Positions 23,073 through 31,788 of a stretch of DNA of 64,000 nucleotides are shown piece after piece. The position numbers and the translations under genes were made by a program. The stretch is from positions 868,001-932,000 of the forward strand of contig NZ_AP022593.1 in the NCBI RefSeq assembly GCF_010731815.2. Direction: 5' to 3'. Numbering within the stretch: the first letter of the stretch is position 1; every line of letters begins with the position of its first letter. Below the pieces are notes generated by a model. That model saw only the letters and a list, made by a program, of their open reading frames with translations, was not told the DNA's origin and did not search any database. The DNA comes from Mycolicibacterium arabiense. Its GTDB lineage: Bacteria; Actinomycetota; Actinomycetes; Mycobacteriales; Mycobacteriaceae.

Positions 23073-25199
23073 ATGGTCTCTGCCATCTGGCCGGGAACGG
23101 CCTATCCGCTGGGTGCCACCTATGACGGTGCGGGCACCAACTTCTCGGTGTTCTCCGAAGTCGCCGACTCGGTCGAACTCTGCCTGATCGAGAAGGACGG
23201 CACCGAGGAGCGGGTGGTACTCGACGAGTGCGACGGGTTCGTCTGGCACGGCTACCTGCCCACCGTCAGCCCCGGGCAGCGGTACGGCTTCCGCGTGCAC
23301 GGGCCGTGGGATCCGGCATCGGGTCACCGGTGCGACGCCAGCAAGCTGCTCCTCGATCCGTACGGCAAGTCCTTCCACGGCGAGTTCGACTTCAGTCAGG
23401 CGCTGTTCTCCTACGACCTCGACGCCAACGACCTCGCCACCGGTGGCACCCCGCCGCGGATCGACTCACTGGGACACACCATGACCAGCGTCGTGATCAA
23501 CCCGTTCTTCAACTGGGCGTCCGACCGTTCGCCGAACACGCCGTACCACGAGACGGTCATCTACGAGGCGCACGTCAAGGGCATGACCCAGACCCACCCG
23601 GCCATCCCCGAGGAGCAACGCGGCACGTACGCCGGCCTCGCGCACCCCGCGATCATCGAGCACCTCAAGTCGCTCAACGTCACGGCCATCGAACTCATGC
23701 CCGTGCACCAATTCCTGCACGATCATCGACTGGTCGAACTCGGCCTGCGAAACTACTGGGGCTACAACAGCTTTGGCTTCTTCGCCCCGCACCATCAGTA
23801 CGCGTCGAACCAGAGCGCGGGTGGCGTGGTCGGCGAGTTCAAGACCATGGTCCGCTCGTTCCACGATGCCGGCATCGAGGTCATCCTCGACGTCGTCTAC
23901 AACCACACCGCCGAAGGCAACCACCTCGGCCCCACGCTGAACTTCCGCGGCATCGACAACGCGGCGTACTACCGCCTCCTCGACGGCGACCCGCGGTTGT
24001 ACAAGGACTTCACCGGCACCGGCAACAGCCTCAACGTCCGCCATCCGCACACGCTGCAGCTGATCATGGATTCGCTGCGGTACTGGGTGATCGACATGCA
24101 CGTCGACGGGTTCCGGTTCGACCTCGCCTCGACGCTGGCCCGGGAACTGCACGACGTGGACCGTCTGAGTGCGTTCTTCGACCTGGTGCAGCAGGACCCC
24201 GTGATCAGTCAGGTCAAGCTCATCGCCGAACCGTGGGACGTCGGCGAGGGCGGCTACCAGGTGGGCAACTTCCCGGGTTTGTGGACCGAATGGAACGGGA
24301 AGTATCGCGACACAGTGCGTGACTACTGGCGGGGAGAGCCCGCGACCCTAGGCGAATTCGCATCTCGATTGACCGGCTCGTCGGACCTCTATGAGGCCAC
24401 GGGTCGGCGACCGAGCGCGAGCATCAACTTCGTCACCGCCCACGACGGGTTCACCCTCGCGGATCTGGTGTCGTACAACGAGAAACACAACGAGGCCAAT
24501 GGTGAGGACAACCGCGACGGCGAGAGCCACAACCGGTCGTGGAACTGTGGCGTCGAGGGTCCGACCGACGACCCGGAGATCCTGGCACTGCGCGCTAGGC
24601 AGATGCGCAACATCATGGTCACCCTCCTGGTCAGCCAGGGCACGCCCATGATCAGCCACGGCGACGAGTTCGGCCGCACCCAGCACGGCAACAACAACGT
24701 GTACTGCCAGGACTCCGAGATCTCGTGGATGGACTGGACGATGTGCGAGACCAACGCCGATCTGGTCACCTTCACCCGCCGGGTCACCGAACTGCGCAAG
24801 AAGCACCCGGTGTTCCGGCGTCGCCGCTTCTTCGAAGGCAAGCCGCTGCGCACCGGCGACGAAGTGCGCGACATCGCATGGCTCACCCCGTCGGGGACCG
24901 AGATGACGTCAACAGAATGGAATTCGGGGTTCAAATTCGTGGCCATGTTCCTCAACGGCGATGCCATCCCGTCGCCGAACGCACGCGGTGAGAGGGTCGT
25001 CGACGACACCTTCCTGCTGTGCTTCAACGCTCACCGCAACCCGGTCGACCTCATCGCACCCGATGCGAGCTATGCCGCCCACTGGGTGGGCGCCCTCGAC
25101 ACGGCCGATCCGACCGGCGCCTGCGACCACTCCCTGTCGGCCGGCGACACCACGTCGCTGCCCGGCCGGTCCGTTCTCGTCCTGCGCAAGACGGCGTGA
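23073..25199 (+). CDS. treX: Glycogen debranching enzyme TreX/GlgX
   Basis: 708 residues. Cleaves alpha-1,6 branches of glycogen to give linear maltodextrins for TreY. N-terminal CBM48 (YPLGATYDGAGTNFSVFS), then the GH13 barrel: VVYNHTAEG, DGFRFDLAS (nucleophile Asp), LIAEPWD (acid Glu) and FVTAHDGFTL. First gene of treX-treY-treZ. ATG 23073. Confidence 0.95.
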   Translation: MVSAIWPGTAYPLGATYDGAGTNFSVFSEVADSVELCLIEKDGTEERVVLDECDGFVWHGYLPTVSPGQRYGFRVHGPWDPASGHRCDASKLLLDPYGKSFHGEFDFSQALFSYDLDANDLATGGTPPRIDSLGHTMTSVVINPFFNWASDRSPNTPYHETVIYEAHVKGMTQTHPAIPEEQRGTYAGLAHPAIIEHLKSLNVTAIELMPVHQFLHDHRLVELGLRNYWGYNSFGFFAPHHQYASNQSAGGVVGEFKTMVRSFHDAGIEVILDVVYNHTAEGNHLGPTLNFRGIDNAAYYRLLDGDPRLYKDFTGTGNSLNVRHPHTLQLIMDSLRYWVIDMHVDGFRFDLASTLARELHDVDRLSAFFDLVQQDPVISQVKLIAEPWDVGEGGYQVGNFPGLWTEWNGKYRDTVRDYWRGEPATLGEFASRLTGSSDLYEATGRRPSASINFVTAHDGFTLADLVSYNEKHNEANGEDNRDGESHNRSWNCGVEGPTDDPEILALRARQMRNIMVTLLVSQGTPMISHGDEFGRTQHGNNNVYCQDSEISWMDWTMCETNADLVTFTRRVTELRKKHPVFRRRRFFEGKPLRTGDEVRDIAWLTPSGTEMTSTEWNSGFKFVAMFLNGDAIPSPNARGERVVDDTFLLCFNAHRNPVDLIAPDASYAAHWVGALDTADPTGACDHSLSAGDTTSLPGRSVLVLRKTA

Positions 25200-27511
25200 C
25201 GACGGTGACTCGACCAACGACGACCACACGACCCATCCTGTCGACCTACCGTCTGCAGATGCGTGGTGACCAGTTCACCTTCGCCGATGCCGAGGCGCTG
25301 ATCGACTACCTCGACGACCTCGGCGTCAGCCACGTCTACCTCTCCCCCATCCTCACCGCCGCCAAGGGCTCCACCCATGGCTACGACGTGACCGACCCCA
25401 CCACGGTGTCGCCGGAACTCGGTGGAGCCGACGGGCTTTCGCGGCTCGCCGACGCCGTGCACCAGCGCGGCATGGGCATGATCGTCGACATCGTGCCCAA
25501 CCACGTCGGCGTGGACGACCCCACCCAGAACGCATGGTGGTGGGATCTGCTCGCCCACGGGCGCGACTCGGCGTACGCGCCGTACTTCGACGTCGACTGG
25601 ACCCTGGATCCCGACGGTCGCATCGTCCTGCCGGTACTCGGCTCCGACGACGACCTCGACGACCTCACCGTCGACGGCGACGTGCTGCGTCTCGGCGACC
25701 GCACCTGGCCGCTGGCGACCGGCACCGGCTCCGGATCCGGCCGCGACGCCCACGATCGGCAGCACTACAAGCTGATCAGCTGGCGCCACAACGTATGCGG
25801 CTACCGGCGGTTCTTCTCCATCACCTCGCTCGCCGGACTGCGCCAGGAGGATCGCGCCGTCTTCGACGCCACCCACGTCGAGGTGAAGCGCTGGTTCGAC
25901 GAGGGCATCGTCGACGGGATCCGCATCGACCATCCCGATGGTCTGACCAACCCGACGCTGTACCTGCAGTGGCTACGAGAACTCACCGGCCCCGACGCGT
26001 GGATCGTCATCGAGAAGATCCTCGCCGTCACCGAGCCGCTGGACCCGACGCTGCCCGTGCAGGGCACCACCGGATACGACGTGCTGCGCGAGGTCGGTGG
26101 CCTGTTCGTCGACCCGACGGGTCGCCGGGCCCTCACCGAACTCGTCGACACCTCCGGCGTCGACCACGGCCAGATGACCACGATGGCACGCGAACTCAAG
26201 TCCCGGGCCGTCACCGACACCCTCGGCAGCGAACTCGCCAGGCTGTGCCGGACCATCGTCGCGGCCACCGGGGAGGACCACCCGGACCTTCCGGACGCCG
26301 TGGCAGCACTGCTGACCCACGTCGGCGTATATCGGTCGGACTACCTGTCGCTGTCGTCGATCATGCCGGTCGCGGTCGCCGAGACCATCAGCGAGGCACC
26401 AGAACTCGACGAGGCCCTCGCGATCGTCACCGCAGCCGTGGCAACCAGTCCGGAGGCCGCAGCGCGACTGCAGCAGCTGTCCGGGGCGGCGACGGCGAAG
26501 TCGATGGAGGACTGCCTCTTCTACCGCGATGCGCGCCTGGTGTCGCTCAACGAGGTCGGCGGCGAACCGGAGTGGTTCGGCGTCGGCAAGGCCGAGTTCC
26601 ACGACCGCAACGCGGTGCGCGCCAAGCTGTGGCCGTCGGCGATGACCACGCTCACCACCCACGACACCAAGCGCGGCGAGGACGTCCGGGCGCGGATCGG
26701 CGTGCTCTCCCAGGTGCCGTCACTGTGGGGCGAATTGGTCGGTGCCTGGTTGGCCGCGACACCGGCCCCCGACACGGGTACCGCACTGTTCCTGCTGCAG
26801 AACGTCTTCGGCGTGTGGCCGGTCACCGGCCACGTCACCCAGGAACTGCGCGACCGGCTGCACGCCTACGCGGAGAAGGCGATGCGGGAGGCGGCCACCC
26901 ACACCACGTGGAACGACCCGGACGGCGATTTCGAGTCCGCCGTGCACGCGTGGCTGGACGCCGTCGTCGACGGCCCGGTGGCAACGGAGCTGACGTCGTT
27001 GGTGGGGCGCCTCGACGAGTACGGCCGCAACGATGCGCTGGGCCAGAAGCTGTTCCAGCTGACACTGCCCGGCGTGCCGGACGTCTACCAGGGCACCGAA
27101 CTGTGGGAGGACAGCCTCGTCGATCCCGACAACCGCAGGCCGGTGGACTACGCCATGCACCGGCAGGCGCTCAACACCCGCGACCACAACAAGTTGCGCG
27201 TCACGGCCGCCGCGCTGCACCTGCGCCGCGAGCGACCCGACACGTTCGTCTCGGGCGGATACCGACCGGTGCTCACCGACGGGGCCGCTCGTGAACACGT
27301 GGTGGCCTTCCAGCGGGGTGACGACGTCGTGGTCGCCGCCAGCAGGTGGACCGTGCGCCTCGCCGAATCCGGCTGGGGCGACACTACGTTGAACCTTCCC
27401 GCCGGTCGCTGGACCGACCGGCTCACCGATCGCGAGTTCACCGGACGGGTCGCGATCGCCGACCTGTACGGCGACCTGCCCGTCGCACTCCTGGAGAGAA
27501 ACGTTGACTGA
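25196..27511 (+). CDS. treY: Maltooligosyl trehalose synthase TreY
   Basis: 771 residues. GH13_26 enzyme that converts the reducing-end alpha-1,4 bond of maltodextrins to alpha,alpha-1,1. STYRLQMRGDQFTFADA, GSTHGYDVTDP, DIVPNHVG, DGIRIDHPDGL and TTHDTKRGEDVRARI are TreY blocks. GTG 25196 overlaps the treX stop as GTGA; GTG 25205 is an alternative. Its last 8 nt overlap treZ. Confidence 0.95.
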   Translation: MTTVTRPTTTTRPILSTYRLQMRGDQFTFADAEALIDYLDDLGVSHVYLSPILTAAKGSTHGYDVTDPTTVSPELGGADGLSRLADAVHQRGMGMIVDIVPNHVGVDDPTQNAWWWDLLAHGRDSAYAPYFDVDWTLDPDGRIVLPVLGSDDDLDDLTVDGDVLRLGDRTWPLATGTGSGSGRDAHDRQHYKLISWRHNVCGYRRFFSITSLAGLRQEDRAVFDATHVEVKRWFDEGIVDGIRIDHPDGLTNPTLYLQWLRELTGPDAWIVIEKILAVTEPLDPTLPVQGTTGYDVLREVGGLFVDPTGRRALTELVDTSGVDHGQMTTMARELKSRAVTDTLGSELARLCRTIVAATGEDHPDLPDAVAALLTHVGVYRSDYLSLSSIMPVAVAETISEAPELDEALAIVTAAVATSPEAAARLQQLSGAATAKSMEDCLFYRDARLVSLNEVGGEPEWFGVGKAEFHDRNAVRAKLWPSAMTTLTTHDTKRGEDVRARIGVLSQVPSLWGELVGAWLAATPAPDTGTALFLLQNVFGVWPVTGHVTQELRDRLHAYAEKAMREAATHTTWNDPDGDFESAVHAWLDAVVDGPVATELTSLVGRLDEYGRNDALGQKLFQLTLPGVPDVYQGTELWEDSLVDPDNRRPVDYAMHRQALNTRDHNKLRVTAAALHLRRERPDTFVSGGYRPVLTDGAAREHVVAFQRGDDVVVAASRWTVRLAESGWGDTTLNLPAGRWTDRLTDREFTGRVAIADLYGDLPVALLERNVD

Positions 27512-29237
27512 CCACGAATTCGCGGTGTGGGCGCCGAGGCCTGAACTGGTCCGCCTCGACGTCGACGGCACCGTCCACGACATGACCCGGTCCAACGACG
27601 GGTGGTGGCGGGCAACTGTCGACGTGCCGTCGGACGCCCGCTACGGCTTCCTGCTCGACGACGATCCGAAGGTGCTGCCGGACCCGCGGTCGCCGCGCCA
27701 GCCGGACGGCGTGCACGAGCGATCGGCGCTGTGGGATCCGGCGACCGCGCAGTGGAACGACGGCGGCTGGGCCGGGCGCTCGATCGAGGGCGCGGTCATC
27801 TACGAACTGCACACCGGAACCTTCACCCCAGAAGGCACCTTCGAGGCGGCGATCGCCAAGCTCGACCACCTGGTCGACCTCGGGGTCGACTTCGTCGAGT
27901 TGATGCCCGTCAACGCATTCGGCGGCACCCACGGCTGGGGCTACGACGGCGTGCTGTGGTACGCCGTGCACGAACAGTACGGCGGCCCGGACGGTCTGGT
28001 GCGGCTGATCGACGCTTGCCACCAGCGCGGCCTCGGCGTGCTGATCGATGCGGTGTTCAACCACCTCGGACCGTCGGGCAACTACCTGCCGAAGTTCGGC
28101 CCCTACCTCTCGTCGGGCAGCAACCCGTGGGGCGAATCGGTGAACATCGCCGACGAGGACTCCGACGAGGTGCGTCGGTACATCATCGACTGCGCGCTGC
28201 GCTGGATGCGCGACTTCCACGCCGACGGACTCCGATTGGACGCCGTCCACGCGCTCGTCGACGTCACCGCCGTTCACATCCTCGAGGAGATGTCGACCGA
28301 AACCGACGCTCTGGCAGAGGAAGTGGGTAGGCCGCTGTCGCTGATCGCCGAGAGCGACAAGAACGACCCGCGGCTCATCACCCCCCGCGATCAAGGCGGG
28401 TACGGGTTGACGGCGCAGTGGGACGACGACATCCACCACGCCATCCACACCGCGGTCTCCGGCGAACGCCAGGGCTACTACGGCGACTTCGGTTCGGTGG
28501 AGACGCTCGCCCAGACGCTGAAGAACGGGTACTTCCACGCCGGCACCTACTCGACGTTCCGGCGTCGCCGCCACGGCCGGCCGCTGGACACCAAGGCGAT
28601 CCCGGCGACGCGACTGCTGGCCTACACGACGACCCACGACCAGGTGGGCAACCGAGCGGTCGGCGATCGGCCGTCACAGAACCTGACCACCGGGCAGCTG
28701 GCGGTCAAGGCCGCGCTGGTGCTCGGATCGCCGTACACCGCCATGCTGTTCATGGGCGAGGAGTGGGGATCGTCGAGCCCGTTCCAGTTCTTCAGCAGCC
28801 ACCCCGAGCCCGAGCTGGCGCGCGCGACCGCCGAGGGTCGCAAGGCCGAGTTCGCCGAGCACGGCTGGGACGCCGACGAGGTCCCCGACCCGCAGGATCC
28901 GGAGACCTTCCAACGCTCCAAGCTCAAGTGGGACGAGGTCGGCGAGGGCGACCACGACCGGCTCCTGGACGTCTACCGCGGGCTCATCGCGCTGCGTGGT
29001 GACGAACCGGACATGGCCGACCCGTGGCTCGACGACCTCGGGGTCGACTACGACGAGGACGCCGGCTGGATCGTGCTCCGTCGCGGTGCACTGGCCATCG
29101 CCTGCAATCTCAGTGTCGATCCCGTGTCCGTGCCGGTGAGTGGTGAGGTCCTGCTGGCGTGGGACGAGCCGCGCGCCGGCGACACGCTCGAACTGCCGGG
29201 TCATTCGTTTGCGGTGGTACGTACCTCGGCGAACTAG
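27504..29237 (+). CDS. treZ: Maltooligosyltrehalose trehalohydrolase TreZ
   Basis: 577 residues. Releases free trehalose from maltooligosyl trehalose. N-terminal CBM48-like FAVWAPRPELVRLDV, GH13 motifs DAVFNHLGPSGNYL, DGLRLDAVHAL, LIAESDKNDPR and YTTTHDQVGNRA. Start TTG 27504 follows GGAGAGAA and overlaps treY by 8 nt; no ATG or GTG fits. Confidence 0.95.
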   Translation: MTDHEFAVWAPRPELVRLDVDGTVHDMTRSNDGWWRATVDVPSDARYGFLLDDDPKVLPDPRSPRQPDGVHERSALWDPATAQWNDGGWAGRSIEGAVIYELHTGTFTPEGTFEAAIAKLDHLVDLGVDFVELMPVNAFGGTHGWGYDGVLWYAVHEQYGGPDGLVRLIDACHQRGLGVLIDAVFNHLGPSGNYLPKFGPYLSSGSNPWGESVNIADEDSDEVRRYIIDCALRWMRDFHADGLRLDAVHALVDVTAVHILEEMSTETDALAEEVGRPLSLIAESDKNDPRLITPRDQGGYGLTAQWDDDIHHAIHTAVSGERQGYYGDFGSVETLAQTLKNGYFHAGTYSTFRRRRHGRPLDTKAIPATRLLAYTTTHDQVGNRAVGDRPSQNLTTGQLAVKAALVLGSPYTAMLFMGEEWGSSSPFQFFSSHPEPELARATAEGRKAEFAEHGWDADEVPDPQDPETFQRSKLKWDEVGEGDHDRLLDVYRGLIALRGDEPDMADPWLDDLGVDYDEDAGWIVLRRGALAIACNLSVDPVSVPVSGEVLLAWDEPRAGDTLELPGHSFAVVRTSAN

Positions 29238-29242
29238 CCCGT

Positions 29243-29285
29243 CAACCAGTCATCCCCAGGCGTCGCGCCTGTGGATGGCTGGTTG
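29243..29285 (+). terminator. Strong stem-loop after treZ
   Basis: Begins 6 nt after the treZ stop. CAACCAG...CTGGTTG, CATCC...GGATG and CAGGCG...CGCCTG stack into a stem of about 20 pairs with one T-G wobble, one mismatch and a 3-nt loop. No T-run follows. Probable transcription terminator of the trehalose operon of the U-tail-less mycobacterial kind. Confidence 0.6.
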
Positions 29286-29309
29286 AGTCGAACGTGGGCC
29301 ACGCCCACG

Positions 29310-29762
29310 ATGACACGCATGAGCCTGCTTCCGATCCCGCCGATCGATACCGCCACCGACCCCATCACCACACCTGCCGACTTGAGGCAGCGATGGCGAG
29401 CACTGATGGGCCCCCTGGGTTTCGACGAACGCCTGCTGCGGTTTTCGTTCGTGGGGCCCGATCGCAGGCTCGTCAAGCTCCTGAGCGACGTCCCCATCGG
29501 CCGAAGTCCCACACCGGCCATGGTGGACGACTTGATGTCCGCCCTCGAGGTTCTGGTGCACGACGTCGCCGAGGGCGGAACCGTGGCGTTCCTGCTCACC
29601 CGCCCCGGCCTCGGCTCGGTGTCACGCTGGGACCAGCAGTGGGCGGATGCGCTCGTGGCCGGCGCAGCCGAGCGAGGCTTGGCGATCGAGCCGATCTTCC
29701 GGGCCCACGATCACGACGTCGCGCTCGTGGCGCCGCGAGCGTTGGCGGCCTACGCCAGGTAG
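29310..29762 (+). CDS. Conserved-type hypothetical protein, 150 residues
   Basis: Not recognised. A soluble protein with a DLRQRWRALMGPLGFDERLLRFSFVGPDRRL core and a C-terminal half resembling a small alpha/beta domain (GTVAFLLTRPGLG). Coding character is normal for the region. ATG 29310, alternative ATG 29319. It lies after the treZ hairpin and overlaps ilvA tail-to-tail by 13 nt. Confidence 0.7.
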   Translation: MTRMSLLPIPPIDTATDPITTPADLRQRWRALMGPLGFDERLLRFSFVGPDRRLVKLLSDVPIGRSPTPAMVDDLMSALEVLVHDVAEGGTVAFLLTRPGLGSVSRWDQQWADALVAGAAERGLAIEPIFRAHDHDVALVAPRALAAYAR

Positions 29763-31042
29763 CGGTAGGTCGGCGAACCCGGCTCGAGGAGTTCGACGTG
29801 ACAGTCGGACTCGTGCATCCTGGCGACCAGCCCCTCCAGGTCGGCCGCCGAGCCCATCTCGATGCCGACGAGCGCCTCGCCGGTGTCGCGGTTGTTGCGC
29901 TTGACGTACTCGAACAGGGTGATGTCGTCGTTGGGGCCGAGGACCTCGTCGAGGAACCGGCGCAGCGCGCCCGGCTCCTGCGGGAAGTCGACCAGGAAGT
30001 AGTGCTTGAGGCCGAGGTGCACCAGTGACCGCTCGAGCACCTCGCCGTAGCGCGACACGTCGTTGTTGCCGCCCGACACCAGGCACACGACCGTCGACCC
30101 CGGCGTGATGTCGGCCTCCACCAGTGCGGCCGCCGACAGCGCGCCGGCCGGCTCGGCGATGATGCCCTCGTTCTGATAGAGATCGAGCATCGCGGTGCAC
30201 ACGGCGCCCTCGTCGACCGTGGTGATCGAGAGCATGTCGCCCGCGGCCGTCAGCGCTGCGAACGGGAGTGCCCCGGCCCGGGCGACCGCCGCACCGTCGA
30301 CGAACTGGTCGACGTTCTCGAGCGTGACGGGTTCCCCGGTGGCCAGCGCCGCGACCATCGCCGCGGCACCCGCGGGTTCCACGCCGAGCACCGACGTGTC
30401 GGTCGTCCGCTCGGCGAAGTAGGTCGTCATGCCGCTGATGCACCCGCCACCGCCGACGGGCACGATCACCAGGTCCGGTTCCCCGCCGAGCTGCTCGAGG
30501 ATCTCGACGGCGATCGTTCCCTGACCGGCCATCGTGCGGAGGTCGTCGTACGGCGGCACCAGCGTGGCGCCGGTCCGCGCGACGTCCTCGACCGCCGCTG
30601 CCGCGGCGATGTCGTAGGTCTTGCCACCGACGATGACCTCGATGAAGTCGCCGCCGTGGTACCGGATGCGGTCGCGCTTCTGCTTGGGCGTCTTGGCCGG
30701 CACGTACACCCGCCCGTGCACGCCCATCGAGCGGCAGGCCAGCGCGAAGCCCTGCGCGTGGTTGCCTGCCGACGAGCAGACCACACCTGCGGCGAGTTCG
30801 GCGGGGCTCAGCTGCATCATCAGGTTGTAGGCGCCCCGCAGCTTGTACGAGCGGACGGCCTGGAGGTCTTCGCGCTTCAGGTAGACCTGCGCGCCGGTCA
30901 GCGTCGACAGCCGATCGCTGAACTGCAAGGGGGTCTTGGCGACGACACCCGAAATTCGCTGGGCAGCCGCATCGATGTCGGCCGCCGACAGAGGTGATTC
31001 GAGCGGCGACCGTTTCGTTCCCTGGCTCAGCTCAGCAGTCAC
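29750..31042 (-). CDS. ilvA: Threonine dehydratase IlvA
   Basis: 430 residues. PLP enzyme making 2-oxobutyrate for isoleucine. PLP lysine in VRSYKLRGAYN; SSAGNHAQGFA; VPVGGGGCISG; LVSGGNNDVSRY. A single ACT-like regulatory domain (LKHYFLVDFPQEPGALRRFL) follows, shorter than the E. coli enzyme with two. Start GTG 31042-31040. Confidence 0.95.
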   Translation of the reverse strand: MTAELSQGTKRSPLESPLSAADIDAAAQRISGVVAKTPLQFSDRLSTLTGAQVYLKREDLQAVRSYKLRGAYNLMMQLSPAELAAGVVCSSAGNHAQGFALACRSMGVHGRVYVPAKTPKQKRDRIRYHGGDFIEVIVGGKTYDIAAAAAVEDVARTGATLVPPYDDLRTMAGQGTIAVEILEQLGGEPDLVIVPVGGGGCISGMTTYFAERTTDTSVLGVEPAGAAAMVAALATGEPVTLENVDQFVDGAAVARAGALPFAALTAAGDMLSITTVDEGAVCTAMLDLYQNEGIIAEPAGALSAAALVEADITPGSTVVCLVSGGNNDVSRYGEVLERSLVHLGLKHYFLVDFPQEPGALRRFLDEVLGPNDDITLFEYVKRNNRDTGEALVGIEMGSAADLEGLVARMHESDCHVELLEPGSPTYRYLA

Positions 31043-31142
31043 CGGTCAATGGTGCCACTGTGTCGCGCGCGACCGGAAATCCGTTTCCGAGCACGCATGA
31101 ATGTCCCGACGAACGGGTAAGTCCACATGGTCCTGATTCGGA

Positions 31143-31160
31143 GTTTCGGCTAGCCGAAAC
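31143..31160. promoter_or_regulatory. Perfect 18-bp palindrome upstream of a small membrane protein
   Basis: GTTTCGGCTAGCCGAAAC, fully symmetric. It lies over the expected -35 region of the 31187 gene, whose -10 TATCGT is at 31174-31179. It is also 100 nt upstream of ilvA. A repressor-binding site is likely. Confidence 0.6.
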
Positions 31161-31186
31161 CATGGTTGAGAGGTATCGTCGAAGAC

Positions 31187-31417
31187 ATGACCACCGCCGG
31201 GAACTTTCACTCGACCGTCGCCCGCGCGACGTGCGACGTGCCCGTCGCAGGCGTGCCGTGGCCGGCGTACAAACTGATCGCTCTGCTGGTTGGGGCCGTG
31301 GTGCTGCTCGTCGTCGGCGTCGTCACCATGACCGCATCGACGGCCGTGCTGTCCGGCGCCGCCATCGGCACACTCACGTGGCTCGGGCTCAGCGCCTACT
31401 GCTCGTCCTGCCGCTAG
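31187..31417 (+). CDS. Small two-helix membrane protein
   Basis: 76 residues. Hydrophobic segments KLIALLVGAVVLLVVGVVTM and STAVLSGAAIGTLTWLGLSA, ending in CSSCR. Not recognised. ATG 31187 follows -10 TATCGT by 7 nt, so leaderless. Its stop overlaps the convergent SRPBCC gene by 4 nt. Confidence 0.65.
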   Translation: MTTAGNFHSTVARATCDVPVAGVPWPAYKLIALLVGAVVLLVVGVVTMTASTAVLSGAAIGTLTWLGLSAYCSSCR

Positions 31418-31788
31418 TCCTGCAGGAGATCACGCAGCGTCGCCAGGTCCGCGGCGACCGCAGCCGCGTCCGCCTCGAACTCTGCATCCGGGGTGCCGGG
31501 TCGGCGGCGCAACGTGAAGACGACTTCGCAGCGCGCCTCACCCGTTCCGGCGGCCAGCACTCGCATCGGGTTGTACGTCGACTCCCCCGTCGGCAGCGTC
31601 ACCACGTGGTCGAGCACACCGAAGGCATTGACCGGAGCGAACTCGACGGTCGCGGTGGTGAGCGTCGGGTCGGCGAGACCGGCCGCCCAGCGATGCAGTT
31701 GGCGCGGGTCGGAGGCGAACGCGTACACCGCCTCCGGTGCGGCATCGATCCACACGGAGACGTGCCGCGACGGCTCGGGCTGGTTCAT
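31414..31788 (-). CDS. SRPBCC-fold protein (Rv1546 type)
   Basis: 124 residues. Begins VSVWIDAAPEAVYAFASDPRQLHRWA, the start of the START/SRPBCC fold that binds hydrophobic ligands. The ATG overlaps the dnaE1 stop by one base (TGATG). M. tuberculosis Rv1546 is beside dnaE1 too. Ligand unknown. Confidence 0.8.
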   Translation of the reverse strand: MNQPEPSRHVSVWIDAAPEAVYAFASDPRQLHRWAAGLADPTLTTATVEFAPVNAFGVLDHVVTLPTGESTYNPMRVLAAGTGEARCEVVFTLRRRPGTPDAEFEADAAAVAADLATLRDLLQD

